Both the position numbers and the translations under genes were made by a program. Under the pieces are notes generated by a model. It was not told where the DNA came from and searched no databases. It was given only the letters and a program-made list of their open reading frames with translations. This document shows positions 1 to 8,072 of a stretch of 32,241 nucleotides of DNA, piece by piece; positions within the stretch are counted from its first letter, which is position 1, and the number at the start of each line of letters is the position of its first letter. The DNA comes from Planctomycetota bacterium (GTDB lineage: Bacteria; Planctomycetota; Phycisphaerae; WQYP01): NCBI GenBank assembly GCA_021790385.1, contig JAJYDW010000044.1, positions 1 through 32,241 on the forward strand, written 5' to 3'.

Positions 1-2
1 CG

Positions 3-125
3 TTTCTTATTACGTTTGTATGTTATGCCGCGACGATTCCCATGCTTTACCTGGTCTACCGGCACTGGCGGCGTCATGGTGGACCACATCACTACGTGCC
101 ACCGCTGCCGCTAAAGCGGATGTGA
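3..125 (+). CDS. C-terminal end of a possible membrane protein (partial)
   Basis: The window opens inside a reading frame that closes at the TGA at 123-125. The visible 40 residues start with a hydrophobic stretch (FLITFVCYAATIPMLYLVY) followed by a basic, His-rich tail (RHWRRHGGPHHY). This is the pattern of a last membrane segment with a short cytoplasmic tail. The other two frames also stay open for part of this stretch, so the frame choice rests only on that composition. The family cannot be identified from so little sequence. Confidence 0.4.
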   Translation, partial: FLITFVCYAATIPMLYLVYRHWRRHGGPHHYVPPLPLKRM

Positions 126-137
126 AAGGTATTTATT

Positions 138-168
138 TGTTCTAACAGGAGTACCATCGGTTAGAACA
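138..168. promoter_or_regulatory. 9-bp perfect inverted repeat, possible operator or hairpin
   Basis: TGTTCTAAC at 138-146 is mirrored by GTTAGAACA at 160-168, with 13 bases between. Half-site centres are about 22 bp apart, roughly two helical turns, which suits a dimeric DNA-binding protein. No T-tract follows the second arm, so it is not a standard intrinsic terminator for the upstream gene. It lies about 130 bp upstream of the promoter at 295-324. A role as an operator is inference. Confidence 0.35.
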
Positions 169-294
169 CCGGGAGCCCCCCCAAGGCGGAATGTTTTCTG
201 ACCACTGAGTTACCAACTGAAAGAGTATATGCCATTGATATCTTCGTATTATTGAAAAATATGGCAATAATTTGTCTGCTATAAATTAATTTGA

Positions 295-324
295 TTGACA
301 TTTTATAGTGCTACATGCTATAGT
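295..324 (+). promoter_or_regulatory. Sigma70-type promoter for the first repeat/PEP-CTERM gene
   Basis: A consensus -35 box TTGACA (295-300) is separated by 18 bp from TATAGT (319-324) in an AT-rich spacer. The start codon is at 402, preceded by a GGAG-type ribosome binding site at 386-393. This is the best promoter-like sequence upstream of the large + strand block and probably drives at least the genes at 402 and 4815. Confidence 0.6.
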
Positions 325-401
325 TTTGTCTGGTGGATAAGCGGAAGACACCGCGATATCGGTAGCAGCGAATTAGCAGCAACGCAGGAGAGGATTGATA
401 G

Positions 402-3400
402 ATGAATCAAGTAAGGATAATCCCGTTGAGGAAGTTGGGGGCCGCTGTAATAAAAAGCAAGCGGGCGAACGTATACCGGCTAAGCGTTCTGGCGATGCCA
501 TTGTTGCTTTCGCCGATCTTTGCCGAGACGGCAGCGGTTCGGGCATTGGCCTACGCAGGAACACCATCAGCGGCGCAGATTGACCGCTTTAGCGACGGTT
601 TTGACACTCCAAATCCCGTTTTAAATGATAATTCTGCTTACTTGGGATTGAACTACAACTTGTCTGGAGTGGGATGGCTGCCAGGCACAGGCCTGACCAC
701 GAACTACCCTGTCGAGCGAGTACACAGTCTCACGATGATCAGCCCTTTAAACTTTGCCGTTGCGCAGCATTACAGCCCGGGCTTCTTCAATTACGGAACG
801 CCGTTGGATTTCGCCAACACTTCCGGAAATCTCGTTGTAATGAATGCGGCGACGTTGAGCACACCCACTGTACCCAACTACAACGCGGACTTTGCCATCG
901 GAACGATGACACAAGCCTTCACCCCCAGCCAAAACGTCGCCGTGTACAGTCTGCTTGACGTGGCCAGCTATAATTACGGTGGCATGCCGCTGATTGTGTA
1001 CGGCAGCGAAGTGAACAACGCGGGGCCAACGATCGGCACGGCGTCCATTGTGTCCGGTAGTTCCTACGCAACACCGCTGGGATGGAACCCCGGTACAGGA
1101 GCCACGGGCGCTGCATACTGGGAAGGCGGAGATTCCGGAAGCCCGGCCTTTATTTCTTACACTCCTCCAGGCAGTAGCACGGCACAGCTCAATTTTGCCG
1201 GAACTGCGTGGTATCCCAATTCCTTCAACTCCTACCTGCCCAACCCGAATGCCAGCGGAGGTCCATACGATCCGGTTACCATCGTCAATAACATTCTCAA
1301 GTCCAGCGGTTACGCACTCCAATGGACAATTTACGTCAACTCGAATGATCCGCTCAATAGCGAGCCCACCTGGACCGGCCAGGCGGGCAATGGAAGTATC
1401 GGATCGGGACTAAACTGGAGCAGTGGAATTGCCCCCCAAAATATTCCAGTGGTTTTTGATGCCGACGGTGCCAACGGCCAGACCGTTCTTACCCTAAACG
1501 CCAATACCTCGTTACGTGGAATGCTTTTTCAATCTTCCGCCTCCCCCAACGGCTTTACGTTTGGTGGATCGGGTGTGCTTACCGTGGGTTACAGCGGTAT
1601 TCGCAATGAAACTGCGGCCACGCAAACCTTCAACGTGCCCATCACGTTGTCGGACTCTCAGAACTGGGAAGCGGTGGATGGTGATTTAGTCGTCAATGGT
1701 CCGGTCAACACATCCAACGGAAACCTGGTAGTGATCGAGGGCAGCTATAACACCGCTATCAACGGGGTCATTTCCGGTTCCGGTTTTATAGCCAAGGATG
1801 GAACCGGCACGCTGACACTTACCGCAAGCAACACCTATGCTGGAAATACGATTATTCACAACGGCACCCTCGCCCTGGCCGGCTCCGATGCGCTGTTGCC
1901 GGGAACCAACCTGCTTTTTATCGGGGGCAACGGCGCGTTGTTTATTAACGGGCAAAATCAGAGCTTTAGCAGCATTCTTTCCGAGTATGGTGGAACCGGC
2001 CAGATCATACTCAATTGGGGATCGGTAACGGATGTTACTACGCTCGATGGAACGACACCATTTGCGGGAACAATCAGCGGCAACGGTACATTCTATAAAA
2101 ACCAGACTGGCGTCTTAAATTTGACCGGTGCCGAGACACAAACCGGAACGCTGCAAGTTAATCGCGGCGTGGTCCGGTTATCATCTCCGGCGGCCATGCC
2201 GACGACGGCTAACCTGGTTATCAACGCCAATGACACCAGCGCCGTTGAACTTGGCGCGTCCAACTTCACAGAATCCCTGGGTACAGGTGCGGGCCAGTTG
2301 CGTTTTATTGGTACGGGCAATGCGGGGTTTGGTGCCTATGGCGGCAATCGGACGGTAAACCTCGGAGGGAACGGTGCCACCGTGACCTGGGCAAGCGGTT
2401 ATTTTGCTAATGCCAACATCAGTCTTATTCTGGCAACGAACACCTCCACCGGGACGCTGAATTTCGAAAATGGCATTAACTTGAATGGTGCTGCGCGCAC
2501 GTTTGTGGTGGACGATGGTTCAGCCACAATCGACGCCGAACTTGGCGGGGTGCTCAGCAACGGCGGCCTGATCAAGACAGGTGCGGGTACGCTGGAACTC
2601 ACGGGTGCCAATACCTATTCCGGTGCCACCACAATCGAGGGCGGGGCCTTGCTTATGGGTACCGGGGCAGCCCTGCCCGCCACCAGCAATATCGTCCTCA
2701 ACGGCGGTGTGCTGGAATTGGGGGCGGGTAATTTCAACGAAGCCCTGGGAACTGGTGCCGGCCAGGTTCAGTTTACGGGAAATGGCGGTTTTGCCGCCTA
2801 TGGTGTCACTCGTAATGTAACATTGAACAATGGAACAGGTCTCATCTGGGGTGTTACTTCCGGGTTTGTCGGTGCAACCGGTACGCTTGTACTTTCCTCT
2901 AACTCTTCCAACGCACGGTTAAACTTCCAGAATGCCATCGATTTTAATGGTGATACGGGCACCGTGCAGGTGGATCAAGGGACTACCGGAGGAATTGACG
3001 CCGAACTTGGCGGGGTGCTCATCAACGGCGGTCTGACCAAGACAGGTGCGGGTACGCTGGAACTTACGGGTGCCAATACCTATTCCGGTGCCACCACAAT
3101 CGAGGGCGGGGCCTTGCTTATTGGTACCGGGGCAGCCCTGCCCTCTGCCAGCAATGTCATCCTCAACGGCGGTGTGCTGGAACTGGGGGCGGGTAATTTC
3201 AACGAAGCTCTGGGAACTGGTGCCGGCCAGGTTCAGTTTACAGGAAATGGTGGTTTTGCCGCCTATGGTACCACTCGCAGTGTCAGCTTAAATGGTGGAA
3301 TGGAAATGACCTGGGGTGCGACCCCGGGGTTTGTGGGTGCTACGAAAACCCTGATATTTTCTTGCAATTCCTCCAACGCCACTCTGACTTTTCAAAATAA

Positions 3401-4811
3401 CATCAATTTTAATGGTGGTACGGGCACCGTGCAGGTGGATCAAGGGACTACCGGAGGAATTGACGCCGAACTTTGCGGGGTGCTCAGCAACGGCGGCATG
3501 ATCAAGACGGGTGCGGGTACGCTGGAACTCACGGGTGCCAATACCTATTCCGGCACCACCACAATCGAGGGCGGGGCCTTGCTTATTGGTACCGGGGCGG
3601 CCCTGCCCGCCAGCAGCAACGTCGTGCTCAACGGGGGTGTTCTGGAACTGGGGGCGGGTAATTTCAACGAAGCTCTGGGAACTGGTGCCGGCCAGGTTCA
3701 GTTTACAGGAAATGGCGGTTTTGCCGCCTATGGTGGCGACCGCGAGGTTAATCTGGGAGGGGCGGATGCGGCGGTAACCTGGAACAGTACTGCCGGCTTT
3801 TTACAAAACGGCCAGGAGTTAATTTTATCTGCGCCGAGCGCTACAGGCACGGTGGTTTTTGAAAATCCGCTGGTGCTGGGTGCCGGTGCGGCGCAGGTTC
3901 GCACCGTCTACGTGAACCAGGGTTCGACCGCAAATGGCATTGATGCCATTATGGCCGGGGCCATTACTGCTGCCACCTCGCCTCAAGGGCTGATTAAGGC
4001 CGGTCCCGGCACGCTGGAACTCCAGGGCCTTAACAACTACGGCGGACCGACCACAATCAGCAACGGCACGCTGCTGGTTACGGGGCAACTCAATGGCGGA
4101 ACTGCGGTAGATGTGCAGGGGCCTGGCACTTTTGTCTACAACAACCCCACCGTGGCCCTGGCGACAAATGTTACTATCGACGGCGGTGTATACGATTACA
4201 ATTCACCAACCGTCTATGCGGGTACGCTGACCATCGATAAAGGGACTATCGGCGGCACCGGCAGCCTGGCCAACACGGCGTTAACACTGGCCACGGGTGC
4301 GTACATCTCCCCAGGTTACACGGCACCAGGTACGCTGACCACCGGCAATGAAACTTGGGCTGGGGGCGGCCAGTACTTTTGGCAAATAAACAGCTTATCC
4401 GGGACAGCCGGTCTGGCATCGGGATGGGATTTGTTAAAAGTGAACGGTGCGTTGACACTGGTTGCGACGCCGGACGACCCATTCATCATCAGCATTTCTT
4501 CTGCCAGCGCTCTGGCCGGCTGGAATCCGAACACCAGCTACGAATGGACGATTTTGACGGCGTCGGTTCCGATGACCAACTTGAATCCGGCCGATATATT
4601 TCTGGATCCTACGGGCTTTGCCCGGTGGAACGCACCGGGTGCAGGCACATTTTCAGTCCAGCTTTCGGGCGAGAGTTTAAATCTTGTGTTTTCGCCGCAA
4701 CCAATACCGGAGCCTGCCTCACCGGTTTGGTTTATGGCAGGAATTGGGACGTTACTCTGGCTGAGCAGCGGAAAGCGCGGCCGGTTATCAGGGGTTCTTA
4801 TACAAGGATAG
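402..4811 (+). CDS. Surface protein: putative chymotrypsin-like peptidase domain + autotransporter-type beta-strand repeats + PEP-CTERM
   Basis: This 1469-residue protein is predicted to be exported and cell-surface associated. A basic N-terminus and a hydrophobic stretch near residues 28-40 form a long signal peptide. Residues about 80-300 show the three landmarks of a trypsin-fold serine peptidase in the right order: His123 (AVAQHY), Asp163 (ADFAIGTM) and Ser245 (EGGDSGSPAF). Peptidase activity is inferred from these motifs only. From about residue 310 the chain is Gly/Asn/Thr-rich, with many passenger-associated repeats of the TGAGTLELTGANTYSG type (PATR family). Three 155-residue near-identical units begin at about residues 711, 866 and 1021. 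The C-terminus has PEP at 1436-1438, a hydrophobic helix and a basic segment, as in PEP-CTERM sorting signals, though about ten residues follow the basic patch. The start at 402 is supported by the ribosome site at 386-393. The downstream GH5 gene starts 3 bases after the stop, with its ribosome site inside this gene, so the two are probably coupled. Confidence 0.85.
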   Translation: MNQVRIIPLRKLGAAVIKSKRANVYRLSVLAMPLLLSPIFAETAAVRALAYAGTPSAAQIDRFSDGFDTPNPVLNDNSAYLGLNYNLSGVGWLPGTGLTTNYPVERVHSLTMISPLNFAVAQHYSPGFFNYGTPLDFANTSGNLVVMNAATLSTPTVPNYNADFAIGTMTQAFTPSQNVAVYSLLDVASYNYGGMPLIVYGSEVNNAGPTIGTASIVSGSSYATPLGWNPGTGATGAAYWEGGDSGSPAFISYTPPGSSTAQLNFAGTAWYPNSFNSYLPNPNASGGPYDPVTIVNNILKSSGYALQWTIYVNSNDPLNSEPTWTGQAGNGSIGSGLNWSSGIAPQNIPVVFDADGANGQTVLTLNANTSLRGMLFQSSASPNGFTFGGSGVLTVGYSGIRNETAATQTFNVPITLSDSQNWEAVDGDLVVNGPVNTSNGNLVVIEGSYNTAINGVISGSGFIAKDGTGTLTLTASNTYAGNTIIHNGTLALAGSDALLPGTNLLFIGGNGALFINGQNQSFSSILSEYGGTGQIILNWGSVTDVTTLDGTTPFAGTISGNGTFYKNQTGVLNLTGAETQTGTLQVNRGVVRLSSPAAMPTTANLVINANDTSAVELGASNFTESLGTGAGQLRFIGTGNAGFGAYGGNRTVNLGGNGATVTWASGYFANANISLILATNTSTGTLNFENGINLNGAARTFVVDDGSATIDAELGGVLSNGGLIKTGAGTLELTGANTYSGATTIEGGALLMGTGAALPATSNIVLNGGVLELGAGNFNEALGTGAGQVQFTGNGGFAAYGVTRNVTLNNGTGLIWGVTSGFVGATGTLVLSSNSSNARLNFQNAIDFNGDTGTVQVDQGTTGGIDAELGGVLINGGLTKTGAGTLELTGANTYSGATTIEGGALLIGTGAALPSASNVILNGGVLELGAGNFNEALGTGAGQVQFTGNGGFAAYGTTRSVSLNGGMEMTWGATPGFVGATKTLIFSCNSSNATLTFQNNINFNGGTGTVQVDQGTTGGIDAELCGVLSNGGMIKTGAGTLELTGANTYSGTTTIEGGALLIGTGAALPASSNVVLNGGVLELGAGNFNEALGTGAGQVQFTGNGGFAAYGGDREVNLGGADAAVTWNSTAGFLQNGQELILSAPSATGTVVFENPLVLGAGAAQVRTVYVNQGSTANGIDAIMAGAITAATSPQGLIKAGPGTLELQGLNNYGGPTTISNGTLLVTGQLNGGTAVDVQGPGTFVYNNPTVALATNVTIDGGVYDYNSPTVYAGTLTIDKGTIGGTGSLANTALTLATGAYISPGYTAPGTLTTGNETWAGGGQYFWQINSLSGTAGLASGWDLLKVNGALTLVATPDDPFIISISSASALAGWNPNTSYEWTILTASVPMTNLNPADIFLDPTGFARWNAPGAGTFSVQLSGESLNLVFSPQPIPEPASPVWFMAGIGTLLWLSSGKRGRLSGVLIQG
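2532..3742 (+). repeat. Intragenic tandem repeat, 465-bp period, three copies
   Basis: The block beginning GACGCCGAACTTGGCGGGG starts at 2532, 2997 and 3462, exactly 465 bp (155 codons) apart. Within each unit the first ~245 bp is almost identical at DNA level. The remainder is more divergent, and the third copy stops matching around 3740. Such identity in a surface-protein gene points to recent duplication or ongoing recombination. The third copy has CTTTGCGGGG where the others have CTTGGCGGGG, which puts a Cys in place of Gly. Confidence 0.95.
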
Positions 4812-4814
4812 ACT

Positions 4815-6482
4815 ATGCGAAGATGTGGACTGTATGCAGCTTTGTTGCTTGGCCTTTGGAGTGGTATGGCGAGTGCCGCCGGGCCATCACCGGCGATGCG
4901 TGGCACCGAGGCTTTGTCTGTTCCACCGCTGGATCTGGCGGCCCTGGCCCAACCGGGGTGTTCGGCACGACTCACGCCGTCCGGCGAACTGACAATTACA
5001 ATGCGGAAGCACACGGGCAACACGTTTCCGGTGGCGGCCGTCATTGCCAGGCCACCCAGGACGCCGGGGCGTTTTCAATACGTACTTCGCTTTCAGAGCC
5101 GTTTTACACCGAGCATTGCCGGCCCGTTGGGCCATCTGGGGCTGGGGCTTTGCGATAGCCGCGGATGGACACGCACTCATTCCGCCATTGCCGTATCCGG
5201 GGCCCAGGATGCCCGGCATTGGAAAAGCTTCCGCGGAGCCTACACTCCCCTGCCCGACACTCCGGGCGTACGGCTGGTGGTCCGTATTGAATCAGGGACG
5301 CACCCTGTAAGCGGTGTATGGAAAATACGCGATATCCAATTGCAGCTTCGTCCGATGCAAGCGCCGCTGTCGCGCGGTCAAATTCAGCGTTTGCAGACCA
5401 TTGTTGACCCGGCGTGGCAGCGCCTGCATGCTCCAAAATTTGTGCGGGGTTTTAATATTCAAACCATTGTGCGTACGTGGTCCAGGCGGCGACAGGGCGG
5501 ATTTATGCCCACCGTCAAGTATTTTCAAACCATCCGCCGCTGGGGCGGTACGGTGGTGCGGTTGCCGTTTGATCCGGCCGGGATTGCCCGGGACTGGCAC
5601 GTCAATGCCTGGAAAATAATGCCGCAACTGCTGGATGACGTGGCACAAGCGGTAAAAAATGCCCGCGCCGCAGGAGTGAAAGTGGTGCTGGTTCTGGCCA
5701 ATCCTCCATTAGCCAGGGCCAACATTGCTCATGACAGCACGGCTTTTTGGCACCAGCCCGATTTAACCACGTCGTTTTGCCGTCTGTGGCGGGCTGTAGC
5801 CAAGAAATTAAAACCCTACGACCAGACTATTTACGGCTACGACCTTTACAATGAGCCGGTGAATCCGGCAGATAGCGGCCGCCCCAGACGATGGAGGAGG
5901 ATAGCCATTGCCATTATTCATACCATCCGCAAGGTGGACCGCAAGGTGTGGATTATCTACGAAGCCGGGCCATGGGGTGATCCGTCCGGATTTGTGAATC
6001 TTTATCCGCTGCCGTTCCGGCGGATTATGTACAGCTTCCACTTTTATTCCCCGCACGTATTTACGTGTCAGGGAGTCTTCGACACCCGCAATACCGATCT
6101 GGCCCATGCGATGACCAGGATCAACGTAAATTATCCCGGCGTCATCCATGGAAAAATGTGGAACAAAGCCGCACTGGCCCGGGTCCTTCGTCCGGTGGAA
6201 AAGTTTCAGGCCCGGTGGGACGTGCCGATTTTTGCCGGTGAATTCAGCGCAGTGGCCTGGGCACCGCATGGATCGGCGGCACGCTGGCTGGCGGATACCT
6301 CGAGCCTGTTCAATGCACACCACTGGACCTGGTGTTATCTGGCGTTCCAATCCTGGCCGGGATGGGATTTGCAGGACGGCCATCACTTTTGGCGGGATGG
6401 AATGCCCTGGCCAAAACCCGCGGTCCGGGAAACCCGGCGGGCCAAGGTGATCAAAGCGGCTTTGCGTATTTCAGCGCCATGA
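4815..6482 (+). CDS. Secreted GH5-type glycoside hydrolase with N-terminal beta-sandwich module
   Basis: This 555-residue secreted enzyme probably hydrolyses beta-linked glycan chains. Residues 1-21 form a signal peptide (MRRCGLYAALLLGLWSGMASA). Residues about 45-180 look like a beta-sandwich, possibly carbohydrate binding. Residues 208-530 follow the GH5 order: Arg249 (VVRLPF), acid/base Glu347 in YDLYNEP, His409/Tyr411 (SFHFY) and nucleophile Glu476 in IFAGEFSA. The His usually found in the LDLH strand of GH5 enzymes is Ala295 here. The gene begins 3 bases after the upstream stop, with AAGGA at 4804-4808 as ribosome site. Its catalytic domain resembles the second domain of the two-domain protein at 11781-14501, including a shared QGVFD loop and a C-terminal AKVIKAAL motif. 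Beta-mannanase or endoglucanase activity is likely; exact specificity cannot be read from sequence alone. Confidence 0.82.
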   Translation: MRRCGLYAALLLGLWSGMASAAGPSPAMRGTEALSVPPLDLAALAQPGCSARLTPSGELTITMRKHTGNTFPVAAVIARPPRTPGRFQYVLRFQSRFTPSIAGPLGHLGLGLCDSRGWTRTHSAIAVSGAQDARHWKSFRGAYTPLPDTPGVRLVVRIESGTHPVSGVWKIRDIQLQLRPMQAPLSRGQIQRLQTIVDPAWQRLHAPKFVRGFNIQTIVRTWSRRRQGGFMPTVKYFQTIRRWGGTVVRLPFDPAGIARDWHVNAWKIMPQLLDDVAQAVKNARAAGVKVVLVLANPPLARANIAHDSTAFWHQPDLTTSFCRLWRAVAKKLKPYDQTIYGYDLYNEPVNPADSGRPRRWRRIAIAIIHTIRKVDRKVWIIYEAGPWGDPSGFVNLYPLPFRRIMYSFHFYSPHVFTCQGVFDTRNTDLAHAMTRINVNYPGVIHGKMWNKAALARVLRPVEKFQARWDVPIFAGEFSAVAWAPHGSAARWLADTSSLFNAHHWTWCYLAFQSWPGWDLQDGHHFWRDGMPWPKPAVRETRRAKVIKAALRISAP

Positions 6483-6841
6483 AGACCCGATCTGACGCGA
6501 GCCTCCATTTGAACGCCAGGCAATAACATGTAAGTTGCTTAAATTAAATGACTTATATAAATTTTATTATTTTTTAAAGTTTTGTCTTGCAAATTATTTT
6601 TTGGTTGTTATCATAGCAATCGTGTTGAAGAACCGTGTGGCAATACAGTTAGCAAAATCGAAAGCAAGTTGATTGTACGCCAAGAAAATGTTGTTAGATA
6701 AAAGCCGCCATAATTTGTTTGACAATATATAATTGAACTGGTAATATATAAAATACGGATCTGGACAATGAACTAAGACGCTTGTGGCAAATTGCAGGTG
6801 TACGTAAACAGACCGACAGATCGAAGGATTGATGAAAAATT
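6483..6841. other. AT-rich intergenic region carrying the regulator promoter
   Basis: This 359-bp AT-rich spacer separates the GH5 gene from the regulator gene. It contains the strong promoter at 6719-6747 and a weaker possible one (TTGCAA at 6587-6592, TATCAT at 6609-6614, 16-bp spacer). TGTACG occurs at 6674-6679 and again at 6799-6804, the latter within TGTACGTAAACA. This core resembles the TGTACGT core of AraR operators, but neither site is a full palindrome. No terminator hairpin or coding frame was recognised. Confidence 0.6.
6719..6747 (+). promoter_or_regulatory. Sigma70-type promoter for the GntR/LacI regulator
   Basis: TTGACA (6719-6724) and TAATAT (6742-6747) are spaced by exactly 17 bp in a very AT-rich context, about 95 bp upstream of the regulator ATG. 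The leader of roughly 85 bases leaves room for an autoregulatory operator. Confidence 0.65.
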
Positions 6842-7927
6842 ATGGCACCAAAAGTTGACAATGTTTATGAATCGCTTCATGCCGAAATTCTTGGCCGCAC
6901 ATGGGGAGTCGGTGAAAAGTTGCCCACCGAACACGGGTTGGCTGAGCGCTTTGGCGTCAGCCGGGCCACCATCGGCAAGGCCATTACCAAGCTGGTACAC
7001 GATGGCCTGGTGGAACGCCGGACCAAGGCGGGAACAAAGGTATTGCGTAACTCGACGGCACCGGCGCGTGCCCCACTGCTTCTGGATGCTTTTGGTTTTA
7101 TTTCGCCCGGCCGGCAGCATGAATCCATGCGTCGGATGTGGAGCGGCTTTCAGGATGCTGCCGGCGAGACCGGGCGACGCACCTTAACGATGACCTTCGG
7201 CTTGGATGTGCAGGCGGAACTGGAAATTGTCTCGCGGCTGGCGGAATTTGACATTAAAGGAGCGGTGCTGGCTCCCATGCTCACGGACGCGGGCCAATGG
7301 GGGAATTTTGCCCGGGCTTTTGAACGCTGCGGCCATCCGATTGTGCTGGTGGGAACATTTTTCGCTGGATCTTCCATTCCGGCAATTGTCGGAGACAGCT
7401 TCCACGCCGGATACACCATGACGCGATATCTGATTGATCGCGGCCTGCGGCGTATCGGCTTTCTGATCAACTATAGTTTTGCCCAGACCTCGCGGGAACG
7501 TTTTCTCGGCTACCGCTGGGCCATGGACGAGGCGAAGCTGCCGATGGAGTCGCATTCGGTGCGGCAGGAGGCAGCGATGAACCCTAACTTTACCGACCCG
7601 CTGGCAGAGCCAATACAGATCGCTTTGTCTTATCTACGCGAACAAAGTTCACTGGAAGGCGTGGTGTGCGGCGATTATCCGGTGGCTGCGGGCCTTCTGG
7701 CGGCCGCGAAACAACTGGGCATTTGCGTTCCGCAGGACCTTAAGGTGGTCGGAATCGATAATATGACCTCGATTCCGACGCAGCCGGGCCTGACTACTTA
7801 CGATTTTCCGCATGAGCAGATGGGGGCTAAAGCCTTTGAATTGTTATCCCACTTGGTGGCCGGCGAACCGGTCAACGACGGTGATATTCAACTTCGTGGG
7901 CGGCTCATTGAGCGCAGCAGCGTGTAG
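6842..7927 (+). CDS. GntR-type DNA-binding / LacI-type sensor transcriptional regulator
   Basis: This 361-residue protein has a two-part architecture like AraR-type regulators. Residues about 5-70 form a winged helix of the GntR type: KLPTEHGLAERFGVSRATI is the helix-turn-helix core and GLVERRTKAGTKV the wing. Residues about 80-361 resemble the periplasmic-binding-protein-like sugar sensor of LacI/GalR proteins, with FISPG, GFLINYSFAQTSRERFLGY, GDYPVAAGLLAAAKQLG and DLKVVGIDNM. Such proteins release DNA on binding a sugar. Its place inside a glycan-degradation block suggests it senses a breakdown product and controls the flanking enzymes. GAAGGA at 6823-6828 is the ribosome site, with a slightly long 13-base spacing. 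The ligand is unknown. Confidence 0.88.
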   Translation: MAPKVDNVYESLHAEILGRTWGVGEKLPTEHGLAERFGVSRATIGKAITKLVHDGLVERRTKAGTKVLRNSTAPARAPLLLDAFGFISPGRQHESMRRMWSGFQDAAGETGRRTLTMTFGLDVQAELEIVSRLAEFDIKGAVLAPMLTDAGQWGNFARAFERCGHPIVLVGTFFAGSSIPAIVGDSFHAGYTMTRYLIDRGLRRIGFLINYSFAQTSRERFLGYRWAMDEAKLPMESHSVRQEAAMNPNFTDPLAEPIQIALSYLREQSSLEGVVCGDYPVAAGLLAAAKQLGICVPQDLKVVGIDNMTSIPTQPGLTTYDFPHEQMGAKAFELLSHLVAGEPVNDGDIQLRGRLIERSSV

Positions 7928-7933
7928 CGGCAA

Positions 7934-7940
7934 AGGAGGT
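7934..7940 (+). promoter_or_regulatory. Strong ribosome binding site facing a start-stop
   Basis: AGGAGGT just after the regulator stop is a near-perfect anti-Shine-Dalgarno match. It sits 4 bases before ATG-TGA (7945-7950), a start followed directly by a stop. GTG at 7947 is in frame with the gene at 8073 and would add 42 residues, but that would bury the signal peptide. It may be a relic, a ribosome standby site or a start-stop regulatory element. Confidence 0.4.
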
Positions 7941-7958
7941 GTTGATGTGAATGGAAGA

Positions 7959-7988
7959 TTGACTGTACCTCAAGGTTTGTTCTTTAGT
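7959..7988 (+). promoter_or_regulatory. Possible promoter for the second PEP-CTERM gene
   Basis: TTGACT (7959-7964) and TTTAGT (7983-7988) are 18 bp apart, 84 bp upstream of the ATG at 8073. The -10 box is a weak match, so this is a tentative call. It would let the structural genes be expressed separately from the regulator. Confidence 0.3.
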
Positions 7989-8072
7989 CAAAAAGTTTCT
8001 TATCTCCATATTTCCCGGCCGTGCGGTTGGGGTGGAGAAGAAGCAAGTAAATTAATCAACGGAGGTTTTATT

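Noticed and set aside
2532-3742. Tandem repeat as a possible CRISPR-like array
   Set aside because: The units are 465 bp long, stay in one reading frame and encode beta-strand repeats, with no short repeat-spacer structure.
2581-3777. Three similar open frames (from 2581, 3046 and 3511) encoding related Arg/Pro-rich peptides
   Set aside because: They are out-of-frame products of the 465-bp repeats inside the surface-protein gene. Their similarity only mirrors the DNA repeat, and none has a ribosome site.
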